From Pseudomonas sp. FP1742 (GTDB lineage: Bacteria > Pseudomonadota > Gammaproteobacteria > Pseudomonadales > Pseudomonadaceae): 64,000 nt of DNA. A program made the translations under genes and the position numbers. The DNA lies in NCBI RefSeq assembly GCF_030687145.1, contig NZ_CP117460.1, positions 2,542,001 to 2,606,000 on the forward strand. Direction: 5' to 3'. Under the pieces are notes generated by a model. The model saw only the letters and a list, made by a program, of their open reading frames with translations, searched no databases and was not told the origin of the DNA. Below are positions 34,335-45,040 of this stretch, in pieces. Each line of letters opens with the position of its first letter. Position 1 is the stretch's first letter.

Positions 34335-34939
34335 CGACTGGCCGAAGCCATCAGCACGCCAAAACCGGCGAAGGTCACCCCTGAGACTTTCGCCGCCAGC
34401 CAGGAACCCTTGGGGCTCGACAACCAGCCTTTGGCGGCATTGGCGAGCAAGGCATAGCTGCCATGCACCAGGATCACCAGAATGGCGTAGGAGGCGACCA
34501 GTTTGAAGAACTGGCTGTAGAAGTGCGCCGAGGTGTCGATGAATTGCGGGAACACCGCCAGAAAGAAAAACACCGCCTTGGGGTTCAAAAACTGCAGCGA
34601 AGCGGCTTCGACGAAGCGATAGCCGGGGCTTGAGGGGCGCGTTTCAAGCAAGGGACTCAAACGATCCGAGCGCCAGCTTTTGTAGCCCAGGTACAACAAA
34701 TAGGCGGCCCCTGCGTATTTCAGCGCGGTAAAGGCGTTCGCCGAGGTGCTGAGTATCAGGCCGACACTGGTGGCGCTGACGGCGGCGACGACAAACGCCC
34801 CCGACGCGATCCCCAGAATGCCCGGCACCGCCCCCGTCCAGCCGTGGCGTACCGCGTTGGACAGAGTCAGGACCACGCCAGGCCCCGGGCTCAAAATAGT
34901 CAGGGTGGCGAAGAGTACAAAGAGTCCGTAACTGTTCAT
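34331..34939 (-). CDS. LysE/RhtB-family amino-acid exporter
   Basis: A 202-residue inner-membrane exporter starting MNSYGLFVLFATLTILSPGPGVVLTLSNAVRHGW, the LysE/RhtB signature with conserved SPGP. Five to six hydrophobic helices follow, including FLNPKAVFFFLAVFPQFI. It probably exports amino acids or homoserine-type compounds. The ATG at 34939 has a CGGAGC ribosome site; the longer ORF start is not supported. It is divergent from a GcvA-like LysR gene that may control it. Confidence 0.9.
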   Translation of the reverse strand: MNSYGLFVLFATLTILSPGPGVVLTLSNAVRHGWTGAVPGILGIASGAFVVAAVSATSVGLILSTSANAFTALKYAGAAYLLYLGYKSWRSDRLSPLLETRPSSPGYRFVEAASLQFLNPKAVFFFLAVFPQFIDTSAHFYSQFFKLVASYAILVILVHGSYALLANAAKGWLSSPKGSWLAAKVSGVTFAGFGVLMASASR

Positions 34940-35044
34940 GGCTTGCTCCGTCAGGTGGCATTGGCTGCGTGCTGGCAGATTGGCGTGGCGAGGAGGGCGT
35001 GACAAACGCTTTAATTACAGCGCATAGGTGACTAAATTAGACGC

Positions 35045-35968
35045 ATGAATCCACTACCGCCGCTTAATGCTGTTCGCGCCTTCGCCGTTGCTGCTCGTCA
35101 TCAGAGCTTCAGCCTGGCGGCCGAAGAGCTGCATGTCAGTCACAGTGCCGTCAGCCGGCATATCAAATTGCTCGAGGAATACCTGGGGGTTCTGCTGTTC
35201 GAGCGGCGTATCCGTCAATCGGTGCTGACGCCGGCCGGTCAGCGCTTCTATGAACAGGTCAGCGCCGGGCTGGCGCAGATCGCCAACGCCGCCAGTGCGC
35301 TCAAGCAGCATGCCTCGCTGCCTACGGTGAAGATCAATGTGCGTCCGTCCTTCGCCATGCTTTGGCTGACGCCCAGGCTGGCGGATTTCGTTGCGCAGTA
35401 CCCCGGCATCAAGCCGCAGGTGATCACCCAGACCCAGGCACCCGATCAGGCACGCGACGGGTTCGATATCGTCATTCGCCGTGGTCGTGACGATTGGGCA
35501 CCGACGATTGAGGCGCGAGCGCTGTTCGAAGATGAACTGTTGCTGGTCGCGGCGCCATCGCTGATCGAGCGCCTGCCGCTTGAAGACCTCACGTCCCTGA
35601 GCCGCCACACGCTACTGACCGCCAAGGCCCGCCGCGAAGACTGGCACAATTGGGCCATGCACTTTGGCCAAAGTCAGTCAGCCGCTCAGGTAACCCGGCA
35701 GTTTGATCACATGCACCTGGTGCTTCAGGCCGCCGTGGAGGGACAGGGCCTTGCCTTGTGCCCGACCTCTTTGCTGGGCAACCATCTGTTGAGTGGACAC
35801 CTGATCTGCCCGTTGCCCGAGTTGCGCATGCCGTTGCCGCGTTATTACTACGGTGTTGCGCCGGACGTGACGGCGCACACGCGGATCTTTGTGGAGTGGT
35901 TGTTTGCCCGGATTGCTCAGGATGAGCTGAGTTGGCAGACACCTCGTGCCGTGACCGCTACGCCCTGA
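35045..35968 (+). CDS. LysR-family regulator (GcvA-like)
   Basis: A 307-residue LysR protein with the GcvA-type opening PPLNAVRAFAVAARHQSFSLAAEELHVSHSAVSRHIKLLEEYLG and C-terminal sensor domain. Divergent from the LysE exporter with 105 bases between starts, the most likely target. The last 11 bases overlap the convergent membrane-protein gene. Confidence 0.9.
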   Translation: MNPLPPLNAVRAFAVAARHQSFSLAAEELHVSHSAVSRHIKLLEEYLGVLLFERRIRQSVLTPAGQRFYEQVSAGLAQIANAASALKQHASLPTVKINVRPSFAMLWLTPRLADFVAQYPGIKPQVITQTQAPDQARDGFDIVIRRGRDDWAPTIEARALFEDELLLVAAPSLIERLPLEDLTSLSRHTLLTAKARREDWHNWAMHFGQSQSAAQVTRQFDHMHLVLQAAVEGQGLALCPTSLLGNHLLSGHLICPLPELRMPLPRYYYGVAPDVTAHTRIFVEWLFARIAQDELSWQTPRAVTATP

Positions 35969-36299
35969 AGTCCCAGACGATCTCCACCACCCGCACCGCC
36001 AGCACCAGGTAAACCAGACCCAGGATGATCTGGAACGCCGTGTGATACGGCAACCTGGACAGCCGGCGCAAGCCGTCGCTGACACTGAGCAGCATCAGCA
36101 GTGCTGACGTTGCAATCAATCCCCAGCCGGCGAGGTTTGAAGCGAACAATCCCATGAATACATGATGGCCGCCGTGCAACGCGTTGGTGCCCGCCGCGAA
36201 CAGCAGGGCGCACACCAGCAGGTTCTTGATGTTGTCGAACACTTGTGTGGTGAAATCGGTGTCCAGCAAGGCCAGATACTTTCGCCAGAATTTATCCAT
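35958..36299 (-). CDS. Small integral membrane protein, unknown function
   Basis: A 113-residue protein starting MDKFWRKYLALLDTDFTTQVFDNIKNLLVCALLFA with three hydrophobic helices (about 28-45, 55-78, 88-108). It has the look of a conserved Pseudomonas inner-membrane protein but no domain I know. The ATG at 36299 is chosen over one 11 codons upstream. Confidence 0.7.
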   Translation of the reverse strand: MDKFWRKYLALLDTDFTTQVFDNIKNLLVCALLFAAGTNALHGGHHVFMGLFASNLAGWGLIATSALLMLLSVSDGLRRLSRLPYHTAFQIILGLVYLVLAVRVVEIVWDFRA

Positions 36300-36370
36300 G
36301 GTTTTGGTGGCACCTGTTGATGGCGGTTGCACGTGGCAAGTCTAGTGACGTTTTGTCCGAAACGCGGACG

Positions 36371-36408
36371 AAAAAAAGCCCGGCCTTCAATGTGATGGCC
36401 GGGCTTTT
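36371..36408 (-). terminator. Terminator downstream of ilvE
   Basis: AAAAAAAGCCCGGCC / GGCCGGGCTTTT inverted repeat with an 11-base loop, 27 bases beyond the ilvE stop; the A-run on the plus strand supplies the T-run for minus-strand transcripts. It may also work for plus-strand transcripts. Confidence 0.9.
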
Positions 36409-36434
36409 GTGTTCAAACGGACAGTCGCGTCAGA

Positions 36435-37454
36435 TCAAACCTTGACGATCCAGCCTGCTGGCGCCTCGATGTCGCCGGTCTGTACACCGGTCAGCTCTTT
36501 GTAGAGCTTCTGGGTGACCGGGCCGACTTCGGTTTCGCTGTGGAACACGTGCAGCTTGTCTTTGTAGCTGATGCCACCGATCGGGGTGATAACGGCAGCA
36601 GTACCGCATGCACCGGCTTCCTTGAAGTCGGACAGCTTGTCGATGAACACGTCACCTTCAACCACTTCCAGGCCCAGACGGGTCTTGGCCAGTTCGATCA
36701 ACGACAGACGGGTGATGCCCGGCAACACCGAAGGGGAATTCGGGGTGACGAACTTGTTGTCGTGGGTGATCCCGAAGAAGTTGGCCGAGCCGACTTCTTC
36801 GATTTTGGTGTGGGTCATCGGGTCCAGGTAGATGGCGTCGGCGAAGTGCGCCTTCTTGGCCTGGGAGCCTGGCATCAGGCTGGCGGCGTAGTTGCCACCG
36901 ACCTTGGCCGCGCCGGTGCCTTGTGGGGCGGCACGGTCGTAGCTGGAGATCAGGAAGTTGTGCGGGGTCAGGCCGCCCTTGAAGTAGGCGCCGACCGGGA
37001 TGCAGAAGATCGAGAAGATGAACTCGGGTGCGGTACGCACGCCGATGTTGTCACCCACGCCGATCACGAACGGGCGCAGGTACAGCGCGCCGCCGGTGCC
37101 GTAAGGCGGGATGAAACGCTCGTTGGCGCGGACCACGTCCTTGCACGCTTCGATGAACTGTTCGGTGGACACTTGCGGCATCAGCAGGCGCGCGCAGCTG
37201 CGTTGCATGCGGGCGGCGTTCTGGTCCGGGCGGAACAGGTTGATCGAACCGTCCTTGCAACGGTAGGCCTTCAGGCCTTCGAAGCACTGCTGGCCATAGT
37301 GAAGGGCAGTGGAGCCTTCGCTGATGTGCAGCACGTTATCTTCGGTCAGGGTGCCTTTGTCCCACTCGCCATTACGCCAGTGCGACAGATAGCGCTTGTC
37401 TGTCTTGATGTAGTCAAAACCCAGCTTGTCCCAATTGATGCTTTCGTTACCCAT
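36435..37454 (-). CDS. ilvE: Branched-chain amino acid aminotransferase
   Basis: A 339-residue PLP enzyme of the larger (class II) branched-chain aminotransferase type, catalysing transfer between Leu/Ile/Val and 2-oxoglutarate. The PLP-lysine region reads KVGGNYAASLMPGSQAKKAHF, and EVGSANFFGITHDN is the family signature. The ATG at 37454 follows GAGGG. Beside the bkd genes it supplies branched 2-oxo acids for their oxidation, though it also serves biosynthesis. Confidence 0.95.
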   Translation of the reverse strand: MGNESINWDKLGFDYIKTDKRYLSHWRNGEWDKGTLTEDNVLHISEGSTALHYGQQCFEGLKAYRCKDGSINLFRPDQNAARMQRSCARLLMPQVSTEQFIEACKDVVRANERFIPPYGTGGALYLRPFVIGVGDNIGVRTAPEFIFSIFCIPVGAYFKGGLTPHNFLISSYDRAAPQGTGAAKVGGNYAASLMPGSQAKKAHFADAIYLDPMTHTKIEEVGSANFFGITHDNKFVTPNSPSVLPGITRLSLIELAKTRLGLEVVEGDVFIDKLSDFKEAGACGTAAVITPIGGISYKDKLHVFHSETEVGPVTQKLYKELTGVQTGDIEAPAGWIVKV

Positions 37455-37591
37455 GACACCCTCTATCACTTAACAACCGTCGAAACGGTTCAAGGCTTCT
37501 GACATTTTTCTGGATGGGGACAACAATACTTCATTCCGGGCCTAAATCGCAGCCCGGATTACGAACTCCGCGACCATCGATGCACCTCGTT

Positions 37592-37737
37592 GTAGCAGCT
37601 GTCGAGCACCGCGAGGCAGCGTTCGGCGGCGAAGCCGTCGCAAAACCGGTCATCGCATTCTTTCAGGCAGACCGCGTCAGGCGGATTACGACGACTTCGT
37701 CGCCGAACGCTGCCTCGCGGTGCTCGACAGCTGCTAC
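37592..37737. repeat. Palindromic repeat (family B), copy 1, left of bkd
   Basis: Perfect 37-base inverted arms (left begins GTAGCAGCTGTCGAGCACCG, right ends CGGTGCTCGACAGCTGCTAC) surround a 72-base centre. Downstream of lpdV. Copy 2 is at 43407-43552, in the same orientation. Confidence 0.95.
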
Positions 37738-37755
37738 CAAGGGTTGCGTTAGTCT

Positions 37756-39141
37756 TTAAAGGTGCAGGGCATGCCCCAAAGCACGCAACGCTGCTTCCTG
37801 CACTGCCTCGCCGAGCGTCGGATGCGCGTGGATGGTGCCGGCGATGTCTTCCAGCCGCGCGCCCATTTCCAGGCTTTGACCGAACGCGGTCGATAATTCC
37901 GAAACACCCACGCCCACCGCCTGCCAGCCGACAATCAGATGATTGTCCCGGCGTGCCACGACCCGCACGAAGCCGCTTTTGGACTCCAGTGTCATGGCCC
38001 GGCCATTGGCGGCGAACGGGAAGCTGGACACGATGCAGTCCAGCCCCGCAGCCTTGGCCTCGTCCGGGGTCTTGCCGACTACTACCAGTTCCGGGTCGGT
38101 GAAGCACACGGCGGCAATGGCGGTCGGGTTGAATTCGCGGTGTTTGCCGCTGATCAGTTCGGCAACCATCTCGCCCTGGGCCATGGCCCGGTGGGCGAGC
38201 ATCGGTTCGCCGCTCAGGTCGCCGATGGCGTAGACGTTGCGCATGCTGGTCTGGCAACGGTTGTCGATCTTGATTGCCGAACCGTTCATGTCCAGGTTCA
38301 AGGTTTCGAGGTTCCAGCCCTGGGTGTTGGGTTTGCGACCGACGGCCACCAGCACCTGATCGGTTGCAAGATTCAGGATGTCGCCGTTTGGGTCACGAAC
38401 TTGTAGAGAATTTCTTTGTGAATCAAAGCCTTCAACGCTGTGTTTCAAGTAAAGCTTCACATCGAGTTGTTTGAGCGCTTCGTGCACCGGATGGGTCAGT
38501 TCGGCATCGTAGGCCGGCAGGATGCGGTCCTGCGCCTCGACCACGCTGACCTCGGCGCCGAGCTTGCGATAAGCAATCCCCAGCTCCAGACCGATGTAAC
38601 CGCCACCGACCACAACCAGCCGTTTCGGCACGCTTTTCGGCGTCAGGGCTTCAGTGGAGGAGATGATCGGCCCGCCAATCGGCAGCATTGGCAGGTTGAC
38701 GCTTGTCGAACCGGTGGCCAGCACCAGGTGTTCGCACTGAATCCGCGTGTCGCCGACTTCAACGGTTTTACCGTCGATCACTTTCGCCCAGCCGTGAATG
38801 ACCTGGACCTTGTGTTTCTTTAATAGCGCCGAGACGCCAGTGGTCAGGCGATCAACGATGCCGTCCTTCCACTCGACGCTTTTGCCGATGTCCAGGGTCG
38901 GCGCCGATACGTTGATGCCCAACGCCGAGTACTGGCTGTGGTGCTGTGTCTGGTGGAACTGTTCGGCGACGTGGATCAACGCCTTGGACGGAATGCAGCC
39001 GATGTTCAGGCAGGTGCCGCCCAGCGATTGGCCTTCCACCAGAATGGTCGAAATGCCCAACTGACCGGCACGGATCGCCGTCACGTAACCGCCAGGGCCG
39101 CCACCGATGATCAGCAGCGTAGTATTTAGAGTCTGTTGCAT
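37756..39141 (-). CDS. lpdV: Dihydrolipoyl dehydrogenase of the branched-chain complex (E3)
   Basis: A 461-residue FAD disulfide oxidoreductase that re-oxidises the lipoyl arms of the Bkd complex with NAD+. FAD motif [13 protein letters not shown], redox disulfide [16 protein letters not shown] motif [12 protein letters not shown] and C-terminal [13 protein letters not shown] with the catalytic His-Glu pair are present. It is the last gene of bkdA1-bkdA2-bkdB-lpdV with 3 bases to bkdB. A palindromic repeat, not a clear T-run hairpin, follows. Confidence 0.95.
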   Translation of the reverse strand: MQQTLNTTLLIIGGGPGGYVTAIRAGQLGISTILVEGQSLGGTCLNIGCIPSKALIHVAEQFHQTQHHSQYSALGINVSAPTLDIGKSVEWKDGIVDRLTTGVSALLKKHKVQVIHGWAKVIDGKTVEVGDTRIQCEHLVLATGSTSVNLPMLPIGGPIISSTEALTPKSVPKRLVVVGGGYIGLELGIAYRKLGAEVSVVEAQDRILPAYDAELTHPVHEALKQLDVKLYLKHSVEGFDSQRNSLQVRDPNGDILNLATDQVLVAVGRKPNTQGWNLETLNLDMNGSAIKIDNRCQTSMRNVYAIGDLSGEPMLAHRAMAQGEMVAELISGKHREFNPTAIAAVCFTDPELVVVGKTPDEAKAAGLDCIVSSFPFAANGRAMTLESKSGFVRVVARRDNHLIVGWQAVGVGVSELSTAFGQSLEMGARLEDIAGTIHAHPTLGEAVQEAALRALGHALHL

Positions 39142-39144
39142 TCC

Positions 39145-40416
39145 TTACTCCACAAACAGCGTTGCGGGTTGTTCGAGCAAGCCACGAATGGCCTGGATGA
39201 AGAGCGCCGCGTCCATCCCATCGACCACGCGGTGATCGAAGGAACTGGAGAGGTTCATCATCTTGCGGATCACGATCTGGCCTTTGACCACCATTGGCCG
39301 CTCGACGATTTTGTTCACGCCGACGATCGCCACTTCCGGCAGGTTCAGCACCGGCGTGCTGACGATGCCGCCCAGGGCGCCGAGGCTGGTCAGGGTGATG
39401 GTCGAGCCGGACAGCTCATCGCGGCTGGCCTTGCCAGTGCGTGCAGCCGTGGCCAAACGGGAGATTTCCGCGGCGTTGTCCCACAGGCTGCGGGCTTCGG
39501 CGTGACGCACTACCGGCACCATCAAACCGATGTCGGCTTGCGTGGCGACGCCCACATGCACCGCGCCGAGGCGGGTGATGACCTGGGCTTCGTCGTCGTA
39601 ACGGGCGTTGATCTGCGGGAAGTCGCGCAGGGCCACGACCAGTGCGCGGACCAGGAACGGCAGCAACGTCAGCTTACCGCGAGTCGCGCCGTGTTTTTCG
39701 TTCAGGTGTGCGCGCAGTTCTTCGACGGCGGTGACGTCGATTTCTTCGACGTAACTGAAGTGGGCGGCACGCTGGGTGGCGTCCTGCATGCGCTGGGCGA
39801 TCTTGCGGCGCATGCCGATCACCGGGATTTGCTGTTCGTCGTTGCGCTGGGCGTAAGCGGCGGTGGCTGTCGATGCGTTCGACCGACCCTGAGCCAGATA
39901 AGCTTCAAGGTCTTCGTGCAGAATCCGCCCGGCAGGGCCGCTGCCACGCACCAGGCGCAGTTGAATGCCAAGGTCCAGCGCATGCTTGCGCACGGCCGGG
40001 GAGGCCAGGGGACGTTCATTGGCTTCGCGGGCGACCATCGGGCCTTGGCAAACGGCGGCCGGACGCGGAGTCGCAGCCGGTTTGCTTTCAACGACGGTTT
40101 CAACTTTTGCTGGCGCCGCCGGCGCTTCTTTCACGGCAACCACCGGCTCAGCCGACTCTTTAACGTTGCCCGCGCCTTCGACTTCGATGCGGATCAACTC
40201 GCTGCCGACCGCCATGACTTCGCCGGGCTGGCCGCCGAGGGCGATGACCTTGCCATGCACCGGGGATGGAATATCGACCATCGCCTTGTCGGTCATGACA
40301 TCGGCCAGCACCTGATCTTCGACGACCATGTCTCCGACCTTGACGTGCCACACCGACAGTTCAACTTCTGCAATGCCTTCGCCAATGTCCGGCATTTTAA
40401 TAACGTGCGTGCCCAT
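39145..40416 (-). CDS. bkdB: Branched-chain 2-oxoacid dehydrogenase E2 (dihydrolipoamide acyltransferase)
   Basis: A 423-residue E2 core subunit. One N-terminal lipoyl domain with the lipoylated lysine in VMTDKAMVDIPSP (residue 44), an Ala/Pro-rich linker, a peripheral-subunit-binding domain (SPAVRKHALDLGIQLRLVRGSGPAGRILHEDL), and the acyltransferase domain ending in the catalytic motif SFDHRVVDGMDAALF. It moves acyl groups from E1 to CoA. One base separates it from bkdA2, implying translational coupling. Confidence 0.96.
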   Translation of the reverse strand: MGTHVIKMPDIGEGIAEVELSVWHVKVGDMVVEDQVLADVMTDKAMVDIPSPVHGKVIALGGQPGEVMAVGSELIRIEVEGAGNVKESAEPVVAVKEAPAAPAKVETVVESKPAATPRPAAVCQGPMVAREANERPLASPAVRKHALDLGIQLRLVRGSGPAGRILHEDLEAYLAQGRSNASTATAAYAQRNDEQQIPVIGMRRKIAQRMQDATQRAAHFSYVEEIDVTAVEELRAHLNEKHGATRGKLTLLPFLVRALVVALRDFPQINARYDDEAQVITRLGAVHVGVATQADIGLMVPVVRHAEARSLWDNAAEISRLATAARTGKASRDELSGSTITLTSLGALGGIVSTPVLNLPEVAIVGVNKIVERPMVVKGQIVIRKMMNLSSSFDHRVVDGMDAALFIQAIRGLLEQPATLFVE

Positions 40417-41475
40417 TCAGACCTCCATAACCCGATGCAAAGCCGCGCCCACACGGGACGGACCAGGGAAATACGCCCACTCTTGCGCGTGCGGGTAGGG
40501 AGTGTCCCAACCGGTGACGCGCTCGATCGGCGCTTCCAGGTAGTGGAAGCAATGCTCTTGCACCAGCGCGACCAGCTCGGCGCCGAATCCGCAGGTGCGG
40601 GTCGCTTCGTGAACAACCACGCAGCGTCCGGTTTTCTTCACCGACTTGACGATGGTTTCCAGGTCCAGTGGCCACAGGCTGCGCAAATCGATGACTTCGG
40701 CGTCGATGCCGGTTTCTTCAGCGGCGACTTGCGACACATAAACCGTGGTGCCGTAGGTCAGGATGGTCACGTCCTTGCCCGGGCGGGTGATGGCGGCCAC
40801 ATCCAGCGGCACGGTGTAGTAACCGTCCGGCACTTGCGCGGCGGGGTGCTTCGACCATGGGGTTACCGGGCGCTCGTGGTGACCGTCGAACGGGCCGTTG
40901 TACAGGCGTTTCGGCTCGAGGAAGATCACTGGGTCATCGTTTTCGATGGAGGCGATCAACAGGCCTTTGGCGTCGTAAGGATTGGACGGCATGACGGTGC
41001 GCAAACCGCAGACCTGGGTGAACATCGCCTCGATGCTCTGGCTGTGGGTCTGGCCGCCATAGATGCCGCCGCCGCAGGGCATGCGCAGGGTCATCGGCGC
41101 GGTGAACTCGCCGGCCGAGCGATAACGCAGGCGGGCGGCTTCGGAAATGATCTGGTCCGACGCCGGGTACACGTAGTCGGCGAACTGGATCTCGGCCACT
41201 GGCCGCAAACCGTAAGCACCCATGCCCACGGCGACACCGACGATGCCGCTTTCGGAAATCGGTGCATCGAACACCCGGGAGGTGCCGTACTTGTTCTGCA
41301 GGCCTTCGGTACAACGGAATACGCCGCCGAAGTAGCCCACGTCCTGGCCGAACACCACGACGTTATCGTCACGCTCAAGCATCACATCCATGGCCGAGCG
41401 CAGGGCCTGGATCATGGTCATGGTGGTCGTGGTCATCGCGGTTTCCAACTGAATATTATTGTTGTGATCGTTCAT
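40417..41475 (-). CDS. bkdA2: Branched-chain 2-oxoacid dehydrogenase E1 beta
   Basis: A 352-residue E1 beta subunit, pairing with BkdA1 to decarboxylate 2-oxoisovalerate and related acids. Beginning MNDHNNNIQLETAM, as in Pseudomonas putida BkdA2 which has the same length; the transketolase-type pyrimidine domain (ALRSAMDVMLERDDNVVVFGQDVGYFGG) and C-terminal domain (GRCVVVHEATRTCGFGAEL) are intact. One base separates it from bkdA1. Confidence 0.96.
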   Translation of the reverse strand: MNDHNNNIQLETAMTTTTMTMIQALRSAMDVMLERDDNVVVFGQDVGYFGGVFRCTEGLQNKYGTSRVFDAPISESGIVGVAVGMGAYGLRPVAEIQFADYVYPASDQIISEAARLRYRSAGEFTAPMTLRMPCGGGIYGGQTHSQSIEAMFTQVCGLRTVMPSNPYDAKGLLIASIENDDPVIFLEPKRLYNGPFDGHHERPVTPWSKHPAAQVPDGYYTVPLDVAAITRPGKDVTILTYGTTVYVSQVAAEETGIDAEVIDLRSLWPLDLETIVKSVKKTGRCVVVHEATRTCGFGAELVALVQEHCFHYLEAPIERVTGWDTPYPHAQEWAYFPGPSRVGAALHRVMEV

Positions 41476-41476
41476 G

Positions 41477-42897
<1,421 letters not shown>

Positions 42898-43386
42898 ATG
42901 CGCAAACTGGACCGTACCGACATCGGCATTCTCAACAGCCTTCAGGAGAACGCGCGCATCACCAACGCCGACCTGGCGCGCTCGGTGAACCTGTCGCCGA
43001 CGCCGTGCTTCAATCGGGTCAAGGCGATGGAAGAATTGGGGCTGATTCGCGAGCAGGTAACCCTGCTGGATGCCGATCTGCTGGGGTTGCATGTGAATGT
43101 GTTCATTCACGTCAGCCTGGAGAAACAGGTGGAGGAGGCGCTGCAGCATTTCGAAGAGGCGATTTCGGATCGCCCTGAAGTGATGGAGTGCTATTTGATG
43201 GCCGGCGACCCGGACTATTTGATCCGCGTGCTGGTACCGACCATTCAGTCCCTGGAGCGGTTCATGATGGACTTTCTGACCAAGGTGCCGGGGGTGGCGA
43301 ACATCCGTTCGAGCTTTGCGCTCAAGCAAGTGCGCTACAAGACGGCGTTGCCGTTGCCGGCGAATGGTCTGACTCTGGCCAATTGA
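42898..43386 (+). CDS. bkdR: Lrp/AsnC-family activator BkdR
   Basis: A 162-residue Lrp-type regulator: N-terminal helix-turn-helix ([33 protein letters not shown]) and a C-terminal RAM ligand-binding/oligomerisation domain ([33 protein letters not shown]). In P. putida BkdR responds to branched-chain amino acids and activates the bkd operon. Divergent position confirms the assignment. Confidence 0.95.
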   Translation: MRKLDRTDIGILNSLQENARITNADLARSVNLSPTPCFNRVKAMEELGLIREQVTLLDADLLGLHVNVFIHVSLEKQVEEALQHFEEAISDRPEVMECYLMAGDPDYLIRVLVPTIQSLERFMMDFLTKVPGVANIRSSFALKQVRYKTALPLPANGLTLAN

Positions 43387-43406
43387 AGATCGCGGCTGTA
43401 GCGGCC

Positions 43407-43552
43407 GTAGCAGCTGTCGAGCACCGCGAGGCAGCGTTCGGCGGCGCAGCCGTCGCAAAACCTGCAACCGCGTTCTTTCAGGTAAACCGCGTTGGATGGA
43501 TTACGACGGCTGCGCCGCCGAACGCTGCCTCGCGGTGCTCGACAGCTGCTAC
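43407..43552. repeat. Palindromic repeat (family B), copy 2, right of bkd
   Basis: Same long inverted arms as 37592-37737, in the same orientation, with a diverged centre (shared ATTACGACG and TTCTTTCAGG). It lies between the convergent bkdR and persulfide dioxygenase genes. Confidence 0.95.
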
Positions 43553-43556
43553 GGGG

Positions 43557-44420
43557 CTAGAGTTGGTTCAGGGGGATCTTCAGGTAAGTGACGCCATTAT
43601 CTTCCGCCGGTGGCAAATTCCCCGCCCGCACATTCACCTGAATCGCTGGCAACAGCAGTGTCGGCATGTCCAATCCGGCGTCACGCTGGGTACGCATGGC
43701 GACGAAGGCGGCCTCATCAATACCATCGTGGATATGAATGTTGCTTTTGCGCTGCTCGCCAACCGTACTCTGGCATTGCGGGGCGCGGCCCTCGGGGGGG
43801 TAATCGTGGCAGACGAAGAGACGCACGCTGGCGGGGAAGGCCAGCAGTTTGCGGATCGAGGCAAACATCTGGTGGGCGTTGCCGCCAGGGAAGTCGCAGC
43901 GCGCGGTGCCGACGTCCGGCATGAACAGCGTGTCGCCCACCAGAATCACGTCGCCGTCGATCAAATAAGCCATGTCCGCCGGGGTATGCCCGGGCACATG
44001 CAGGGCCGTGGCCTTGAGGTTGCCAATGCGGAATGACTCGTCCGGGGCGAACAGGTGATCGAACTGTGAACCATCGACACTAAATCCCGGTTCGAGGTTG
44101 AACAGTGTCTTGAACACCCCCTGAACCTTGCTGATCGACTCACCAATCGCAATCTTGCCCCCCAGTTCCCGACGCAGATACGGCGCGGCCGACAGGTGGT
44201 CGGCATGGGCATGGGTTTCCAGCAGCCATTGCACCTGCAACTGGTGTTGGCGAACGAAGGCGATGATCTTGTCGGCCTGGACGGTCGAAGTACGCCCGGC
44301 GGCGGCGTTGTAATCGAGCACCGGGTCGACAATCGCGCAGTGCCCGCCATCGTGCTCGTAGATCACGTAGCTGTAGGTCGACGATGCGGGGTCGAGGAAG
44401 GCTTCAATCAGCGCAGACAT
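43557..44420 (-). CDS. Persulfide dioxygenase (ETHE1/Blh-type MBL-fold protein)
   Basis: A 287-residue metallo-beta-lactamase-fold protein. The metal motif THAHADHLSAAPYL, the later ligand HVPGHTPADM, and the ETHE1 family segment VGDTLFMPDVGTARCDFPGGN point to a mononuclear-iron persulfide dioxygenase that oxidises glutathione persulfide to sulfite. It starts MSALIEAFLD; an ATG two codons upstream is possible. Divergent from a BigR-like repressor and close to SQR, as in sulfide-detoxification loci. Homologues are called blh or pdo. Confidence 0.88.
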   Translation of the reverse strand: MSALIEAFLDPASSTYSYVIYEHDGGHCAIVDPVLDYNAAAGRTSTVQADKIIAFVRQHQLQVQWLLETHAHADHLSAAPYLRRELGGKIAIGESISKVQGVFKTLFNLEPGFSVDGSQFDHLFAPDESFRIGNLKATALHVPGHTPADMAYLIDGDVILVGDTLFMPDVGTARCDFPGGNAHQMFASIRKLLAFPASVRLFVCHDYPPEGRAPQCQSTVGEQRKSNIHIHDGIDEAAFVAMRTQRDAGLDMPTLLLPAIQVNVRAGNLPPAEDNGVTYLKIPLNQL

Positions 44421-44470
44421 GGGCATGAACCTGTGGAAAGGGCAGGAGGAAAATAACCGGTTGCAACACT

Positions 44471-44486
44471 TTATGTTTAAACATAA
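44471..44486. promoter_or_regulatory. 16-bp palindrome, candidate BigR-like operator
   Basis: TTATGTTTAAACATAA is a perfect 16-base palindrome in the gap between the divergent dioxygenase and ArsR genes, at the position where BigR/SqrR repressors bind. It lies 51 bases before the dioxygenase start and 38 before the regulator start. Confidence 0.6.
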
Positions 44487-44523
44487 TGTCCGCAGCTTAA
44501 GTGACGTTGAAGGCATCCTGCAA

Positions 44524-44859
44524 ATGCAATCCAGTCTGACCGAATGTGAAGTCGCCCAACTCCGGGCCTCGGCCTCCAAGGCGTGCGCACTGCTCAAGGC
44601 CCTGGCCAACGAGGACCGCTTGCTGATTCTCTGCCAGCTGACCCAGGGCGAGCGCAATGTCGGCGAGCTGGAGAAAATGACCGGCGTGCGCCAGCCCACA
44701 CTGTCCCAACAGCTGGGCATCCTGCGCGACGAGGGATTGGTCGCGACCCGTCGTGAAGGCAAGTACATATTCTATGGTTTAGCCAGTCACGAAGTGATTC
44801 AGGTGATGAAGACGCTGTCCGGGTTGTACTGCGGAGCGGTGCTGAAAAGCTGGGGCTGA
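44524..44859 (+). CDS. bigR: ArsR-family persulfide-responsive repressor (BigR/SqrR-like)
   Basis: A 111-residue ArsR repressor beginning MQSSLTECEVAQLRASASKACALL. The winged helix runs ALANEDRLLILCQLTQGERNVGELEKMTGVRQPTLSQQLGILRDEG. Cys37 (ILCQL) and the cysteine near the C terminus (LYCGAV) match the pair that forms a tetrasulfide or disulfide link in BigR/SqrR, which releases DNA when persulfides appear; two further cysteines (8 and 21) are present. The longer ORF start at 44419 would overlap the operator, so the ATG at 44524 is used. Confidence 0.87.
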   Translation: MQSSLTECEVAQLRASASKACALLKALANEDRLLILCQLTQGERNVGELEKMTGVRQPTLSQQLGILRDEGLVATRREGKYIFYGLASHEVIQVMKTLSGLYCGAVLKSWG

Positions 44860-44883
44860 ACCTGATGCCAAGTGCAAATCTCA

Positions 44884-44973
44884 TGTGGGAGCGGGCTTGC
44901 TCGCGAAGACGGCGGCACAGTCAACATCGATGTTGCCTGACACACCGCTTTCGCGAGCAAGCCCGTTCCCACA
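44884..44973. repeat. REP pair with extended outer arms
   Basis: Family A element with one base changed in the right arm (CCCGTTCCCACA). Flanking it, CCTGATGCCA and AGTGCAA on the left recur inverted on the right, and GGGCTGAACC occurs as a direct repeat at 44853-44862 and 45001-45010. It separates the repressor gene from sqr. Confidence 0.9.
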
Positions 44974-45040
44974 TGGATTGCACTTAACTGACTGGCATCA
45001 GGGCTGAACCCGGCGCCATGCGTGCAACAACAAGGAATGA

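Noticed and set aside
43557..44768. A 403-codon version of the persulfide dioxygenase
   Set aside because: The extra N terminus is antisense to the ArsR repressor and crosses its operator; the family start is near 44420.
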